From the NCBI GenBank assembly GCA_039196715.1, contig JBCCUP010000005.1, positions 1 to 64,000 of the forward strand: a stretch of DNA of 64,000 nucleotides. The letters are read 5' to 3'. Of this stretch, positions 1 to 8,160 are shown one piece after another (position 1 is the stretch's first letter; every line of letters starts with the position of its first letter). Source of the stretch: Pseudomonadota bacterium (lineage in GTDB: Bacteria; Pseudomonadota; Gammaproteobacteria; CALCKW01). Made by a program: the position numbers and the translations under genes. Under the pieces are notes generated by a model. That model was not told the origin of the DNA. It did no database searches and was given only the letters and a program-made list of their open reading frames with translations.

Positions 1-373
1 CTTGAGCGCGCGAAGCCGACGCAATCTGACAGTGAGCCAGGCGCTTGAAGCGCCACGCGGCAAACCGGTTGTACAGTCGATCGGCCACCGGCTGGATCAC
101 CGGCAGGGCCACGATCCTGGCCAGCACACGCCACCGGTGCAGTGGTTTCCAGATCGCGATAAACGCTGCGACGCCCACGTGCAGCACACCGTCAGCGTCC
201 TTCACGTGTAACCGCTCGAGCCCGTCGGCCAGGGAGACGCCTTCGCGCTCCAGGGCCTCACTGGATGACGTGATGTCCTGCCAATCGAACACACCGTCCG
301 GCGCTATCTTCCGATAGTGTTCGATTTCCTTTGAACACAGGCCGCATTTGCCGTCGTAAAACACCGTGATCAT
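1..373 (-). CDS. DUF393 (DCC family) thiol-redox protein, 3' end cut by window
   Basis: The reading frame starts at an ATG preceded by a good GGAGG ribosome binding site and stays open for 124 codons to the window edge, so the C-terminus is missing. The N-terminus reads FYDGKCGLC, the signature of the DUF393/DCC family ('thiol-disulfide oxidoreductase DCC family'), with the paired cysteines at residues 10 and 13. The remainder (an acidic stretch, then a Trp/Arg-rich segment such as WKPLHRWRVL) also suits that family. Members are small proteins of about 120-140 residues with a thioredoxin-like fold, and their substrates are mostly unknown. It lies downstream of the tRNA-Ser and repeat field on the same strand, with no sign of an operon. 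Family assignment is confident; the function is not known. Confidence 0.8.
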   Translation of the reverse strand, partial: MITVFYDGKCGLCSKEIEHYRKIAPDGVFDWQDITSSSEALEREGVSLADGLERLHVKDADGVLHVGVAAFIAIWKPLHRWRVLARIVALPVIQPVADRLYNRFAAWRFKRLAHCQIASASRAQ

Positions 374-507
374 GAACGCCTCCGAGGGCCTGCCGCGCGC
401 CCGATGCACGCCGTACCGAGGGATTCGTCTGCCAGCGGTGTGGAGAGTTCCGCACAGGGTGCGATCTGTTTTCAGACGGCTCCGCAGCGAACCGCCAGGG
501 CCTTTTC

Positions 508-610
508 CACACGCCGCTGGCGTGTGATCAACTCGAAACCGCTCAGGCGGTTTCTCGCCCTGCGGGCGGCGCTCTGCGCCGTCTCCCACGCCGCTGGCGT
601 GTGATCGAAC
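508..610. repeat. Multi-hairpin repeat, unit A
   Basis: A run of inverted repeats. An isolated hairpin CACACGCC-GCT-GGCGTGTG (508-526) is followed by four closely spaced stems: AAACCGC/GCGGTTT (536-553), GCCC-TGC-GGGC (557-567), GGCGC-TCT-GCGCC (568-580) and CACGCC-GCT-GGCGTG (587-601). Immediately after the last stem comes GATCGAACCCTC, which resembles the T-arm of the neighbouring tRNA-Ser; a second T-arm-like palindrome GGGTTCGAACCC follows at 619-630. The same four-stem order recurs in units B, C and D. The 374-700 gap holds this unit and no gene that I can support. Confidence 0.8.
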
Positions 611-700
611 CCTCTGCTCGGGTTCGAACCCTCTCTCGGGAAAGTACGTCGTGCTTCTCTGGCTCGGCGGCGGCTCACACCGACGCGATATTCTGGGATA

Positions 701-793
701 TGGCGGAGAGAGAGGGATTCGAACCCTCGATGGAGCTATAAACCCCATACTCCCTTAGCAGGGGAGCGCCTTCAGCCACTCGGCCACCTCTCC
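701..793 (-). tRNA. serV: tRNA-Ser (anticodon GCU)
   Basis: Read on the minus strand this is a full class II cloverleaf. The 7-bp acceptor stem (GGAGAGG with TCTCTCC, one G-U pair) is followed by discriminator G and an encoded CCA. The anticodon stem is CTCCC/GGGAG around the loop CTGCTAA, giving anticodon GCU for AGC/AGU codons. A long variable arm and a T-arm GAGGG-TTCGAAT-CCCTC complete it. The position just downstream of csrA on the same strand matches the csrA-serV arrangement of E. coli. The tRNA-Arg genes that commonly follow there are absent from the window. Confidence 0.96.
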
Positions 794-802
794 GTGCCCG
801 AA

Positions 803-808
803 ATTATA
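803..808 (-). promoter_or_regulatory. -10 element of the tRNA-Ser promoter
   Basis: On the minus strand a perfect TATAAT lies nine bases upstream of the first tRNA nucleotide, followed by a GC-rich discriminator, as is usual for stable-RNA promoters. I see no convincing -35 hexamer. The corresponding position in the duplicated copy (1063-1068) reads CATGGA, so that copy has lost its -10. Confidence 0.6.
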
Positions 809-892
809 CACTATGGAACACGGCTGACGCTGGCTACGACACTGGATTTTCGACGTCACAATGACGTGTGCTGGCTATCCACGGCGGGATGG

Positions 893-964
893 ATTCGCAA
901 TCGCTTGAAGCGATTCCTCACCCTGCGGGCGCTGCTGCGCAGCGTCTCCCGCGCGCTGCGCGGG
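893..964. repeat. Multi-hairpin repeat, unit B
   Basis: Begins with GATTCG and carries four stems in the same order as unit A: AATCGC/GCGATT (899-915), CCC-TGC-GGG (921-929), CGCTGC-TGC-GCAGCG (930-944) and CCCGCGC-GCT-GCGCGGG (948-964). The last stem runs straight into ATCGAACCCTCGATGGAGC, which is the T-arm and variable-arm sequence of the decayed tRNA-Ser copy. The hairpin block therefore sits exactly where that tRNA's acceptor stem should be. Confidence 0.85.
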
Positions 965-1053
965 ATCGAACCCTCGATGGAGCTATAAACCCCATCTCTC
1001 TTAGCTGGGGGACGCCGAGTCGGGAGCGCCTTCAGCCACTCGGCCGCCTCTCC
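965..1053 (-). pseudogene. Decayed tRNA-Ser copy
   Basis: The 5' half (GGAGAGG acceptor strand, D-arm GCCGAGTGGCTGAAGGC) and the variable arm (GGGGTTTATAGCTCC) match the intact tRNA-Ser 260 bp away. The anticodon stem is interrupted by extra bases around GACTCGGCGTC, so a normal stem cannot form. The 3' strand of the T-arm and the acceptor stem are gone: after TTCGATCC the sequence enters hairpin unit B instead of TCTCTCCGCCA. The -10 box is also lost. I see no way this could give a functional tRNA. Confidence 0.85.
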
Positions 1054-1150
1054 GTGCGCAGATCCATGCACTGTGTCACACGGCTGACGCTGGTTACGGC
1101 GGTGGGTTTTCAGCCTCGGAATGACACGCGCTGGCCATTCATGGCGGGAG

Positions 1151-1306
1151 TGATTCGGGATCGCTTCAGGCGATCCCTCACCCTTCGGGCGCGACTTCGT
1201 CGCGTCCTCACACCTACCGGTGTGGGTGATTCGCAATCGCCTCGGGCGATCCCTCACCCTTCGGGCGCGACTTCGTCGCGTCCTCACACCTACCGGTGTG
1301 GGTGAC
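1151..1306. repeat. Multi-hairpin repeat, tandem units C and D
   Basis: Two near-identical units with a 76-bp period. Stem 1 is GGGATCGC/GCGATCCC (1157-1177) in C and ATCGCC-TCG-GGCGAT (1236-1250) in D. Stem 2 is CCC-TTC-GGG (1181-1189; 1257-1265), stem 3 CGCGAC-TTC-GTCGCG (1190-1204; 1266-1280) and stem 4 CACACC-TACC-GGTGTG (1209-1224; 1285-1300). The order matches units A and B, but stems 3 and 4 use different bases with pairing kept. Each unit is preceded by GATTCG. Confidence 0.88.
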
Positions 1307-1469
1307 GTGAATTCCCACACGACGACGCCCGCTCTGCAGGCACGACACGGCGCCGGCGAGACACCGGGCCTGTCCGGGATTCGGGTGGCGTTTGGGGGGG
1401 ATGAGCGCGCTGCGTCGCGTAGGTCACGCGATGCAGCACCGCTGGTGTGCTGTGCGTCCGGCGGGGAAA
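1307..1469. other. No gene seen
   Basis: Together with the repeats, this fills the long gap between the tRNA-Ser and csrA. I see no protein-coding signal, tRNA or further hairpin unit here. Short open frames through 856-1498 are translations of the repeats. Confidence 0.5.
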
Positions 1470-1486
1470 GCTGCCTGTGCGGCAGC
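1470..1486 (-). terminator. Possible csrA terminator hairpin
   Basis: GCTGCC and GGCAGC pair across a five-base loop 13 bases beyond the csrA stop. On the minus strand the hairpin is followed by TTTCCCC, a poor U-tract, so termination is uncertain. Confidence 0.3.
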
Positions 1487-1499
1487 CCGAGGGATTGAG

Positions 1500-1709
1500 T
1501 CAGCTGGCTTGTGAGACGTCGTTGGACGCGTCGTCCGAGTCCGCTTGCTCCTGTTTGATCCGATCGTAGATTTCCTGCCGGTGCACTGAGACTTCCTTCG
1601 GCGCGTTCACGCCGATACGCACCTGGTTGCCTTTGACGCCGAGCACGGTCACGGTGACTTCGTCACCGATGACCAGCGTTTCACCGACCCGCCTGGTCAG
1701 AATCAACAT
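1500..1709 (-). CDS. csrA: Carbon storage regulator CsrA/RsmA
   Basis: A 69-residue protein beginning [12 protein letters not shown] and containing [18 protein letters not shown], the core of the CsrA family. CsrA binds GGA-containing hairpins in mRNA leaders and alters translation and stability of carbon-flux, motility and biofilm genes. Both the N-terminal LTRR strand and the VHR(Q)EIY segment that make the RNA-binding face are present. Length is normal; the C-terminal tail is acidic and Ser-rich. An AAAGGAGA site lies at good distance before the ATG. The order alaS-lysC-csrA-tRNA-Ser is typical of many gammaproteobacteria. A roughly 220-bp gap to lysC leaves room for its own promoter. Confidence 0.97.
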   Translation of the reverse strand: MLILTRRVGETLVIGDEVTVTVLGVKGNQVRIGVNAPKEVSVHRQEIYDRIKQEQADSDDASNDVSQAS

Positions 1710-1929
1710 ATCCGTATTCTCCTTTATCGTTCTTTTTTCAGCAGCGCAGAAGTCCTCTACGGATCGCTGGACCGCCGCTCACGGAAATGCGGTTTACAGA
1801 AATTATTCGTTCGCAGTCTAAAGACCTTGTCGGACAAGATCCGCTGACCTTTAGCTGAACAACCGGACCACCGTGAGCCCAGAACCGAATGCAGGGCGAC
1901 AAGCACGCCTAAGTGTATACCACGTTACG

Positions 1930-3159
1930 TCAGTTGCCGCCTTTCTCATCCAGATCAAAGGCCGTGTGTAGGGTGCGCACCGCCAACTCCAGGTAGCGCT
2001 CATCGATGACCACCGAAATCTTGATTTCGGAGGTCGAAATCATGAGGATGTTGATCCCCTCTGCCGCCAGCGCGGAGAACATGGTGCTGGCCACACCGGC
2101 GTGCGAGCGCATGCCGACGCCGACGATGGACACCTTGACGATCTCCTCGTTGACGTTCACTGCTCCAGCGTTCAGATCCACTGCGCATTGTTGCAATATG
2201 GACTGGGTTTGCTTGAACGCGCTGCGGTGGACCGTGAAGGTAAAGTCCGTGGTGTCGGCGATGCCGGCGTTCTGCACAATCATGTCCACTTCGATGTTGG
2301 CGTCGGACACCGGCCCCAGAATGCGTGCGGCAACGCCCGGTTGATCCGGTACGCCCGCCAGCGTCAACTGCGCCTCGTCTCGGTTGAACGCAATGCCCGA
2401 CACCAGCACATCTTCCATCGAATCTTCCTCGTCGTAAGTGATCAACGTGCCGTCGTCGGGTTCGAACGACGAGAGTACGCGAAGCGGCACATTGTATTTT
2501 CCAGCGAACTCGACGGCCCGAATCTGCAAGACCTTGGAGCCGAGTGACGCCAGTTCGAGCATTTCCTCGAACGTGATCTTCTCCAGGCGTCTCGCGCGCG
2601 GTTCGACCCGCGGATCGGTCGTGTACACGCCGTCCACGTCGGTGTAAATGCGGCACTCGTCCGCCTCGAGCGCAGCCGCAATGGCCACAGCCGAGGTGTC
2701 CGAACCGCCACGACCCAAGGTGCTGATGTCGCCGCCTTCGGTGACACCCTGGAAACCGGCAACCACCACAACCCGGCCGGCATCCAGATCCCGACGAATG
2801 GCAGCCTGCTCGATGTGCTGGATGCGTGCTTTGGTGTGCGACTCGTCCGTCAGCATCCGGATTTGCCAACCGGTGTACGACCTCGCGGGCACCCCGTTGC
2901 GGTTCAGAACCATCGACAGCAGTGCGATGGTGACCTGCTCCCCTGTCGAGAGCAGCACATCCATTTCGCGCGACGATACGCTGTCGCTGACGTCCTCAGC
3001 GAGTGCAACGAGCCGGTTGGTTTCGCCCGACATCGCCGACACCACGACAACGACCTGGTGCCCCGCTGACACATCGGCGGCGACGAGCTTCGCCACGTGT
3101 TCGATGCGTTCGACCGAGCCGACGGAGGTGCCGCCGTACTTATGTACATATAAAGCCAT
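1930..3159 (-). CDS. lysC: Aspartate kinase
   Basis: Catalyses ATP-dependent phosphorylation of aspartate, the first step to lysine, threonine, methionine and diaminopimelate. The chosen ATG gives 409 residues, the size of the monofunctional Pseudomonas-type enzyme, and starts MALYVHKYGGTSVGS with the KYGGTSV nucleotide/aspartate motif at once. Longer upstream in-frame starts would add an Arg-rich, non-conserved tail. The C-terminal third carries two ACT domains (e.g. LTLAGVPDQPGVAARIL and VSIVGVGMRSHAGVAS), the usual site of lysine/threonine feedback. It lies 22 bp after alaS on the same strand, probably co-transcribed. Confidence 0.96.
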   Translation of the reverse strand: MALYVHKYGGTSVGSVERIEHVAKLVAADVSAGHQVVVVVSAMSGETNRLVALAEDVSDSVSSREMDVLLSTGEQVTIALLSMVLNRNGVPARSYTGWQIRMLTDESHTKARIQHIEQAAIRRDLDAGRVVVVAGFQGVTEGGDISTLGRGGSDTSAVAIAAALEADECRIYTDVDGVYTTDPRVEPRARRLEKITFEEMLELASLGSKVLQIRAVEFAGKYNVPLRVLSSFEPDDGTLITYDEEDSMEDVLVSGIAFNRDEAQLTLAGVPDQPGVAARILGPVSDANIEVDMIVQNAGIADTTDFTFTVHRSAFKQTQSILQQCAVDLNAGAVNVNEEIVKVSIVGVGMRSHAGVASTMFSALAAEGINILMISTSEIKISVVIDERYLELAVRTLHTAFDLDEKGGN

Positions 3160-3181
3160 GAGTCTTCTCGCGCCCGCCCGC

Positions 3182-5803
3182 TCAGCTCGACGCCAACGTC
3201 TGTTCGACACTGGCCGCGACGGCGGCCAATGCGGCAGGCAGTGCAGCGGGGTTGTCTCCGCCCCCCTGGGCGAAGTCCGGGCGCCCGCCCCCCTTGCCGC
3301 CGACGTCGGCGGCGACGCGTTTGACGATGTCACCGGCGGACAGCCGCTTGCTCAGCGACTTGGAGACACCCGCAGCCACCCGAACGGCACTGCCGTCGAC
3401 CACGGCGAGCACGACAACGGCCTCGCCGAGCCGGTTCTTGAGGTCGTCGACGTTGTCACGCAGCGCCTTTGGGTCGACGCCGTCCACCACGGTGGCCAGC
3501 ACCTTGACGCCCGCCACCTCAACGGCGTCGTCAACCAGGCCCTGCCCCGACAGCAGGGCGAGTTTGGACCGTGTTTGGTCGAGGTCTTTCTCGAGCGACC
3601 GTATCCGGCTTTGCATGGCCCTGACTCGTTCCGCCACCGCGGCGCGCGGCACGTTGAAATCCTGCGCCAACCCGGCGAGCGTCGATTCGCCCTCCAGCAC
3701 GTGTTCAATCGCTGCTGCACCCGTCAGCGCCTCGATGCGGCGAATGCCAGACGCAACAGCGCCTTCTGACACGATCCTGAACGCGCCGATCTCACCGCTG
3801 CGCGCGACGTGCGTGCCACCGCAGAGCTCGGTGGAATCCGGGCCGAGCGTCACCACGCGCACGACCTCGCCATACTTCTCACCGAACAGCATGGTGGCCC
3901 CGAGTGCCTTCGCGGCGTCGATCGGCATTTCGCGGATGTCGGTGACGTGGTTGGCACGCACCTCGGCGTTGACGTGGCGCTCGATGGTCGCGAGCGTGTC
4001 GGCGTCAACAGGCTGGTCGTTGGAGAAATCGAAGCGCAGGTGCTCCGGCGACACCAACGAGCCGCGCTGCTGCACGTGGTCGCCGACCGCCTGGCGCAGG
4101 GCTTCGTGCAGCAGATGGGTCGCCGAGTGGTTCGCCTGGGTGGCTTCTCTACGGGCGGTGTCGACTGCGGCCAACACACTCTGCCCCACGCGCAGGCTGC
4201 CCTCGACCACTTCGATCGCGTGCAGGAAGGCCGAGCCACTCTTGCGTGTGTCGTGCACGGTGACGGACACGCCGTCGGCGTCCAGACGCCCCTGATCGCC
4301 CACCTGCCCGCCCGATTCGGCGTAGAACGCGGTACGGTCGAGCACGGCGACACCTGTGGCGCCGTCGTTCAGGCTGTCCACAGCCTCACCGTCACAATAC
4401 AGCTCAAGCACCGTCGCATCGACACTCAACGTGGTGTAACCGTCAAACGCGGTCGATGCGCTCGAGAGCACCCCTTCACTCTGCTCGACTGAAAACTGAC
4501 TCGCCGCACGGGCCCGAGCCCGTTGGTTTTCCATCGCCGCGTCGAAGCCCGCCTCGTCCACGGACAGCTCCCGCTCGCGGGCGATGTCCGCGGTCAGGTC
4601 AAGTGGAAAGCCGTACGTGTCGTACAGCCGGAATGCGAGTTCCCCCGGGATTTCGCACCCGTCGAGCGTTTCCAGTGCCGAATCGAGCAACTTCATGCCG
4701 TTGTCGAGCGTCTCGGCAAAGCGCTTCTCCTCCTGCAGCAGCAGCCGCTCGACACGTTCCTGTTGTGCCACCAACTCCGGGTACGCTGCGCCCATCTCGT
4801 CGACCAGGGCCGAAACCAGGGTGTGGAAGAACGGCGTGGTGCAGCCGAGCTTGTAGCCGTGGCGCACAGCTCGCCGAATGATCCGCCGCAGCACATACCC
4901 GCGCCCCTCGTTACCCGGCACCACCCCGTCAACAATGAGAAACGCGCACGAGCGGATGTGGTCAGCGACCACTTTCAGCGAGGCATCACCGTGCGCCGTC
5001 GTGCCCACCGCCTTGGCACTCGCGGCCAGCAGACGCTCGAACAGGTCGATCTCGTAATTCGAGTGCACGTGTTGCAACACAGCAGCAATCCGCTCCAGCC
5101 CCATGCCGGTGTCGACCGACGGTTTCGGCAAGGGCGTCAGGGTGCCGTCCGCCGACCGGTCAAACTGCATGAAAACGAGATTCCAGATCTCGATGTACCG
5201 GTCGCCGTCCTCCTCCGGCGTGCCCGGCGGCCCTCCCCACACATCGGGCCCGTGATCGAAAAAGATCTCCGAGCACGGCCCGCAGGGCCCGGTGTCACCC
5301 ATCTGCCAGAAGTTATCCTTGGCACCGATGCGCGCAATTCGCTCGCGCGGCACGCCGATCCGGTTCTCCCAGATGTCGAACGCCTCATCGTCTTCCTCGA
5401 ACACCGTGATCCAGAGCTTGTCCTCCGGCAACCCGAGGCACCCGTCGGCCTGGTCGCCGGTCAGGAACTGCCAGGCAAAGCGAATCGCCTCGGTTTTGAA
5501 GTAATCGCCGAAGCTGAAATTGCCCAGCATTTCGAAAAAGGTGTGGTGCCGTGCGGTGTACCCCACGTTCTCGAGGTCGTTGTGTTTGCCGCCGGCGCGC
5601 ACGCAGCGTTGCGACGTGGTCGCCCGCAGGTAGTCGCGTGTCTCCGTGCCCAGAAACAGGTCCTTGAACTGCACCATGCCGGCGTTGGTAAACAACAAGG
5701 TGGGGTCGTTCCCGGGCACCAGCGGGCTGGAGGAGACGATCGTGTGTCCCTGGGTTTCAAAAAAGCGCAGATAGCGCTCGCGGATGTCCGACGTGGTCAG
5801 CAT
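3182..5803 (-). CDS. alaS: Alanine--tRNA ligase
   Basis: Charges tRNA-Ala and edits mischarged Ser/Gly. The start [16 protein letters not shown] gives 873 residues, close to the usual 875; longer frames upstream lack conservation. The class II aminoacylation core includes the N-terminal [14 protein letters not shown] and [10 protein letters not shown] segments. The editing domain shows the zinc motif [11 protein letters not shown] (HxxxH, around residue 560) and CGGTHV (around residue 660). The C-Ala region ends with a Gly-rich [14 protein letters not shown]. It is separated from recX by about 65 bp on the same strand. Confidence 0.98.
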   Translation of the reverse strand: MLTTSDIRERYLRFFETQGHTIVSSSPLVPGNDPTLLFTNAGMVQFKDLFLGTETRDYLRATTSQRCVRAGGKHNDLENVGYTARHHTFFEMLGNFSFGDYFKTEAIRFAWQFLTGDQADGCLGLPEDKLWITVFEEDDEAFDIWENRIGVPRERIARIGAKDNFWQMGDTGPCGPCSEIFFDHGPDVWGGPPGTPEEDGDRYIEIWNLVFMQFDRSADGTLTPLPKPSVDTGMGLERIAAVLQHVHSNYEIDLFERLLAASAKAVGTTAHGDASLKVVADHIRSCAFLIVDGVVPGNEGRGYVLRRIIRRAVRHGYKLGCTTPFFHTLVSALVDEMGAAYPELVAQQERVERLLLQEEKRFAETLDNGMKLLDSALETLDGCEIPGELAFRLYDTYGFPLDLTADIARERELSVDEAGFDAAMENQRARARAASQFSVEQSEGVLSSASTAFDGYTTLSVDATVLELYCDGEAVDSLNDGATGVAVLDRTAFYAESGGQVGDQGRLDADGVSVTVHDTRKSGSAFLHAIEVVEGSLRVGQSVLAAVDTARREATQANHSATHLLHEALRQAVGDHVQQRGSLVSPEHLRFDFSNDQPVDADTLATIERHVNAEVRANHVTDIREMPIDAAKALGATMLFGEKYGEVVRVVTLGPDSTELCGGTHVARSGEIGAFRIVSEGAVASGIRRIEALTGAAAIEHVLEGESTLAGLAQDFNVPRAAVAERVRAMQSRIRSLEKDLDQTRSKLALLSGQGLVDDAVEVAGVKVLATVVDGVDPKALRDNVDDLKNRLGEAVVVLAVVDGSAVRVAAGVSKSLSKRLSAGDIVKRVAADVGGKGGGRPDFAQGGGDNPAALPAALAAVAASVEQTLASS

Positions 5804-5868
5804 GTTTCGTGTACTCGACTGGGCGCCGCGCCAACGTACGTTGGCGCGAAATAACGACATCGAGAAGT

Positions 5869-6354
5869 CTAGCGCTGCCCGCCCTGAAATTCGGCGATGG
5901 CCGCACGTGCCGCGGAGGCCGCGAACCCCCGTTGTTCCAGGGTACGGCGCAGCTTGGCATACCCGTCTGACGGCGCGCATTTCGCGAGGAGCACGTTGAG
6001 CGCCGCTCCGGACCAGTCCGCGTCCAGTGCGTCAACCGCGTGCTGGGCTTGCCCGCTGTCTACGCCGCGGGACACGAGGTCGGCCTTGACCCTCAGGGGG
6101 CCAAAACCCTTCGCAACACGTTGTTCGGCATACAGCTCGGCAAAGCGTGCGTCACTCAGATACCCTTCGTCGGCGAGGCGATCGAGCGCAGCTTCGATAT
6201 CCCCGCCATGATACCCGCGTTTGTCGAGCTTGTGTCCCAATTCCGAGCGCGAATGCTCTCGCCGCACCAACAGGCGCAAGGCGTTCGCATACACCGCCTG
6301 TCGTCGCTCCGCCGGCGTCAACCCACCTTCACCGTCGGCATCATCGTCAAACAC
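5869..6354 (-). CDS. recX: Regulatory protein RecX
   Basis: A 161-residue protein of the RecX family, which caps and limits RecA filaments. Recognisable blocks are the N-terminal [19 protein letters not shown], the central [21 protein letters not shown] with [16 protein letters not shown], and a third helical repeat near [11 protein letters not shown]. The three-helix repeats are in normal order and the length is typical. It follows recA on the same strand with about 100 bp between them, as in most proteobacteria, so read-through from the LexA-controlled recA promoter is expected. Confidence 0.95.
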   Translation of the reverse strand: MFDDDADGEGGLTPAERRQAVYANALRLLVRREHSRSELGHKLDKRGYHGGDIEAALDRLADEGYLSDARFAELYAEQRVAKGFGPLRVKADLVSRGVDSGQAQHAVDALDADWSGAALNVLLAKCAPSDGYAKLRRTLEQRGFAASAARAAIAEFQGGQR

Positions 6355-6455
6355 GGCTGCTGTGCCCGCGCGCAGCCGCTGACCACAGGCCTCGTGTTAC
6401 CGCACAGTCGCCACTGGCAGAGACGCCACCCGCCTTGGCTCCCTTGCAGCCCGTG

Positions 6456-7499
6456 TTACTCAGCGGGCTCGAGATCGTCAACATCGTCGGAGAGGTCTTC
6501 CGGCTCGGCCGTGACCAACAGCTTGGCCCTGAGGGCCCGGTCGAGCTCGTCCGCAACCTCGGGGTGGTCCTTGAGGAACTGCCGCACGTTTTCCTTGCCC
6601 TGACCCACGCGGTCGCCGTTGTAGCTGTACCACGCACCGGCCTTGTCGAGCAGGCCCTGCTTGACCCCCAGGTCGATGAGCTCGCCCTCACGGGAGCTGC
6701 CTTCACCGTAGAGAATTTCGAATTCAGCCTGCCGAAACGGCGGCGCCATCTTGTTCTTGACGACTTTGACACGGGTCTCGTTGCCGACGACCTCGTCGCC
6801 TTTCTTGATTGCGCCGATGCGGCGGATGTCGAGCCGGACGGACGAGTAGAACTTGAGCGCGTTGCCGCCCGTCGTGGTTTCCGGGCTGCCGAACATCACA
6901 CCGATTTTCATGCGGATCTGGTTGATGAAGATCACGAGCGTGTTGGAACGCTTGATGTTGGCCGTGAGCTTGCGCAGTGCCTGCGACATGAGGCGCGCGT
7001 GCAAGCCGACGTGCGAGTCGCCCATGTCGCCTTCGATTTCGGCCTTCGGTGTCAGCGCAGCAACCGAGTCGACCACGACGAGGTCCACTGCACCCGAGCG
7101 CACCAGCATGTCGGTGATCTCCAGTGCCTGGTCGCCGGTGTCGGGCTGCGAGATCAGCAGGTCGTCGACGTCCACGCCAAGCTTGCGCGCGTAGGTCGGG
7201 TCGAGCGCGTGCTCGGCGTCGACGAACGCGGCAGTGCCACCGGCCTTCTGGCATTCGGCGATGGCCTGCAAGGTCAGGGTGGTTTTGCCCGACGATTCCG
7301 GGCCGTAGATTTCCACGATGCGACCCTTCGGCAAGCCGCCGATGCCGAGGGCGACGTCGATGGCGAGCGAGCCGGTCGAAATCACCTCGATCTGGTTGTC
7401 GACGTTCGCGTCACCCATGCGCATGACCGCGCCCTTGCCAAACTGTTTTTCGATCTGGCCGAGTGCGGCTGCGAGCGCTTTCTTGCGGTTGTCGTCCAC
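6456..7499 (-). CDS. recA: Recombinase RecA
   Basis: A 347-residue RecA with Walker [10 protein letters not shown] at residues 66-74, the [18 protein letters not shown] Walker B region, the [12 protein letters not shown] motif and the DNA-binding loop around [15 protein letters not shown]. It forms ATP-dependent filaments on single-stranded DNA for strand exchange and stimulates LexA self-cleavage. The C-terminal tail is strongly acidic ([14 protein letters not shown]), as expected for autoregulation. A good LexA box lies upstream. Order cinA-recA-recX on one strand is standard. Confidence 0.99.
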   Translation of the reverse strand: MDDNRKKALAAALGQIEKQFGKGAVMRMGDANVDNQIEVISTGSLAIDVALGIGGLPKGRIVEIYGPESSGKTTLTLQAIAECQKAGGTAAFVDAEHALDPTYARKLGVDVDDLLISQPDTGDQALEITDMLVRSGAVDLVVVDSVAALTPKAEIEGDMGDSHVGLHARLMSQALRKLTANIKRSNTLVIFINQIRMKIGVMFGSPETTTGGNALKFYSSVRLDIRRIGAIKKGDEVVGNETRVKVVKNKMAPPFRQAEFEILYGEGSSREGELIDLGVKQGLLDKAGAWYSYNGDRVGQGKENVRQFLKDHPEVADELDRALRAKLLVTAEPEDLSDDVDDLEPAE

Positions 7500-7557
7500 G
7501 GTGGTCTCCGGGGTCAGGGGTTGGGGGTGCGCTGGAATGCGTCAAATTCTCCCACAC

Positions 7558-7563
7558 ATATTA
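7558..7563 (-). promoter_or_regulatory. Possible -10 element of the recA promoter
   Basis: On the minus strand TAATAT lies between the LexA box and the recA start. A good -35 is not visible; the position 17 bp upstream reads CAGTAA and is part of a small palindrome (7574-7586, CAGTAA-T-TTACTG) next to the LexA box. Confidence 0.4.
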
Positions 7564-7581
7564 ACGCATCCGCCAGTAATT

Positions 7582-7601
7582 TACTGATTTTTTATCCAGT
7601 A
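7582..7601 (-). promoter_or_regulatory. LexA (SOS) box of recA
   Basis: On the minus strand the site reads TACTGGATAAAAAATCAGTA, an almost perfect match to the CTG-N10-CAG gammaproteobacterial SOS operator including the outer TA bases. It lies about 80 bp upstream of the recA start and overlaps the last codons of cinA. The AT-rich centre stands out from the GC-rich surroundings. Confidence 0.9.
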
Positions 7602-8119
7602 TTTCTGGTTCGGTCCAACAGGCCGTGTATCGCGACCGACGCAGCGGCTGCACGCACCGCGGCCCGATCGCCCGGCAGCTGCACGCATTCGGTGTCGACG
7701 GTCACCGCCGAGCCACCCGGCACGGTGACCAGGTACCCGACCCAGACCGTGCCGACCGGCTTGCTTGCGCTGCCTCCGTCTGGCCCGGCGACACCGCTGA
7801 CCGACACCGCCACCGCCGCATGACTGCGGGCGATGGCACCGGCCACCATCGCACGCACCACCGCCTCGCTGACGGCACCGTGCGCCTCGATCACGGACGG
7901 CGGGACACCGAGCAGACCGGTTTTCGCGGCGTTGCTGTAGGTCACGAAACCGCGTTCCAACCAACGCGAGCTGCCGGCGATGTCGGTGCATCGGGCGGCG
8001 ATCAGTCCGCCGGTGCACGACTCTGCCGTGGCCATCATCTGCCCGCGTCGCACGAGCTGCTGTCCCAGCCGCGCAACATCCTCGTCCACGCACTTCACGT
8101 CACGTTCTCCCGGGGGCAC
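7592..8119 (-). CDS. pncC: CinA-family nicotinamide-nucleotide amidohydrolase (PncC)
   Basis: A 175-residue stand-alone CinA C-terminal domain. Family members deamidate nicotinamide mononucleotide to nicotinate mononucleotide in pyridine-nucleotide salvage. The key blocks are [37 protein letters not shown] and [22 protein letters not shown], including the catalytic serine in the ESCTGG motif. The N-terminal MoCF/ADP-ribose domain of long CinA proteins is absent, as in E. coli YgaD/PncC. It is divergent from mutS, with a 41-bp gap. The first 15 residues are poorly conserved, so a downstream start is possible. Confidence 0.92.
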   Translation of the reverse strand: MPPGERDVKCVDEDVARLGQQLVRRGQMMATAESCTGGLIAARCTDIAGSSRWLERGFVTYSNAAKTGLLGVPPSVIEAHGAVSEAVVRAMVAGAIARSHAAVAVSVSGVAGPDGGSASKPVGTVWVGYLVTVPGGSAVTVDTECVQLPGDRAAVRAAAASVAIHGLLDRTRNTG

Positions 8120-8160
8120 CGCCCCAAGTCAGCCCGATATTGGCTGGTATCATCGCAGCG

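Larger units (their letters stand above)
701..1224. repeat. Tandem 260-bp duplication: tRNA-Ser + leader + hairpin unit
   Basis: The segment carrying the tRNA, its upstream leader and a four-hairpin unit (701-964) is followed by a second, diverged copy (965-1224). Landmarks are shifted by 260-261 bp: the tRNA 5' end (793/1053), the shared leader word CACGGCTGACGCTGG, the GCGGGA-GATTCG word before the hairpins, stem 2 (921/1181), stem 3 (930/1190) and stem 4 (948/1209). The leaders have diverged clearly while the order of parts is intact. This is direct evidence of an old tandem duplication rather than independent insertions. Confidence 0.85.

Noticed and set aside
508-1306. Hairpin units next to csrA as CsrA-sequestering RNA (RsmY/Z-like)
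   Set aside because: CsrA decoys show GGA in hairpin loops. The loops here are TCAG, TGC, TCT, TTC, GCT and TACC, or their complements, with no GGA on either strand.
1151-1306. Short tandem units as a CRISPR array
   Set aside because: Only two tandem 76-bp units, without distinct unique spacers, and no cas genes nearby.
856-1498. Open frames through the repeat field, including one of 154 codons on the minus strand
   Set aside because: Their translations are repeated Arg-rich words created by the palindromes; no domain, ribosome site or conservation pattern is visible.
4523-5854. 443-codon frame opposite alaS
   Set aside because: Antisense shadow; no recognisable domains, and alaS is certain.
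6147-7823. 558-codon frame on the plus strand opposite recA
   Set aside because: It is the antisense shadow of recA/recX/cinA; the minus-strand frames have clear families.
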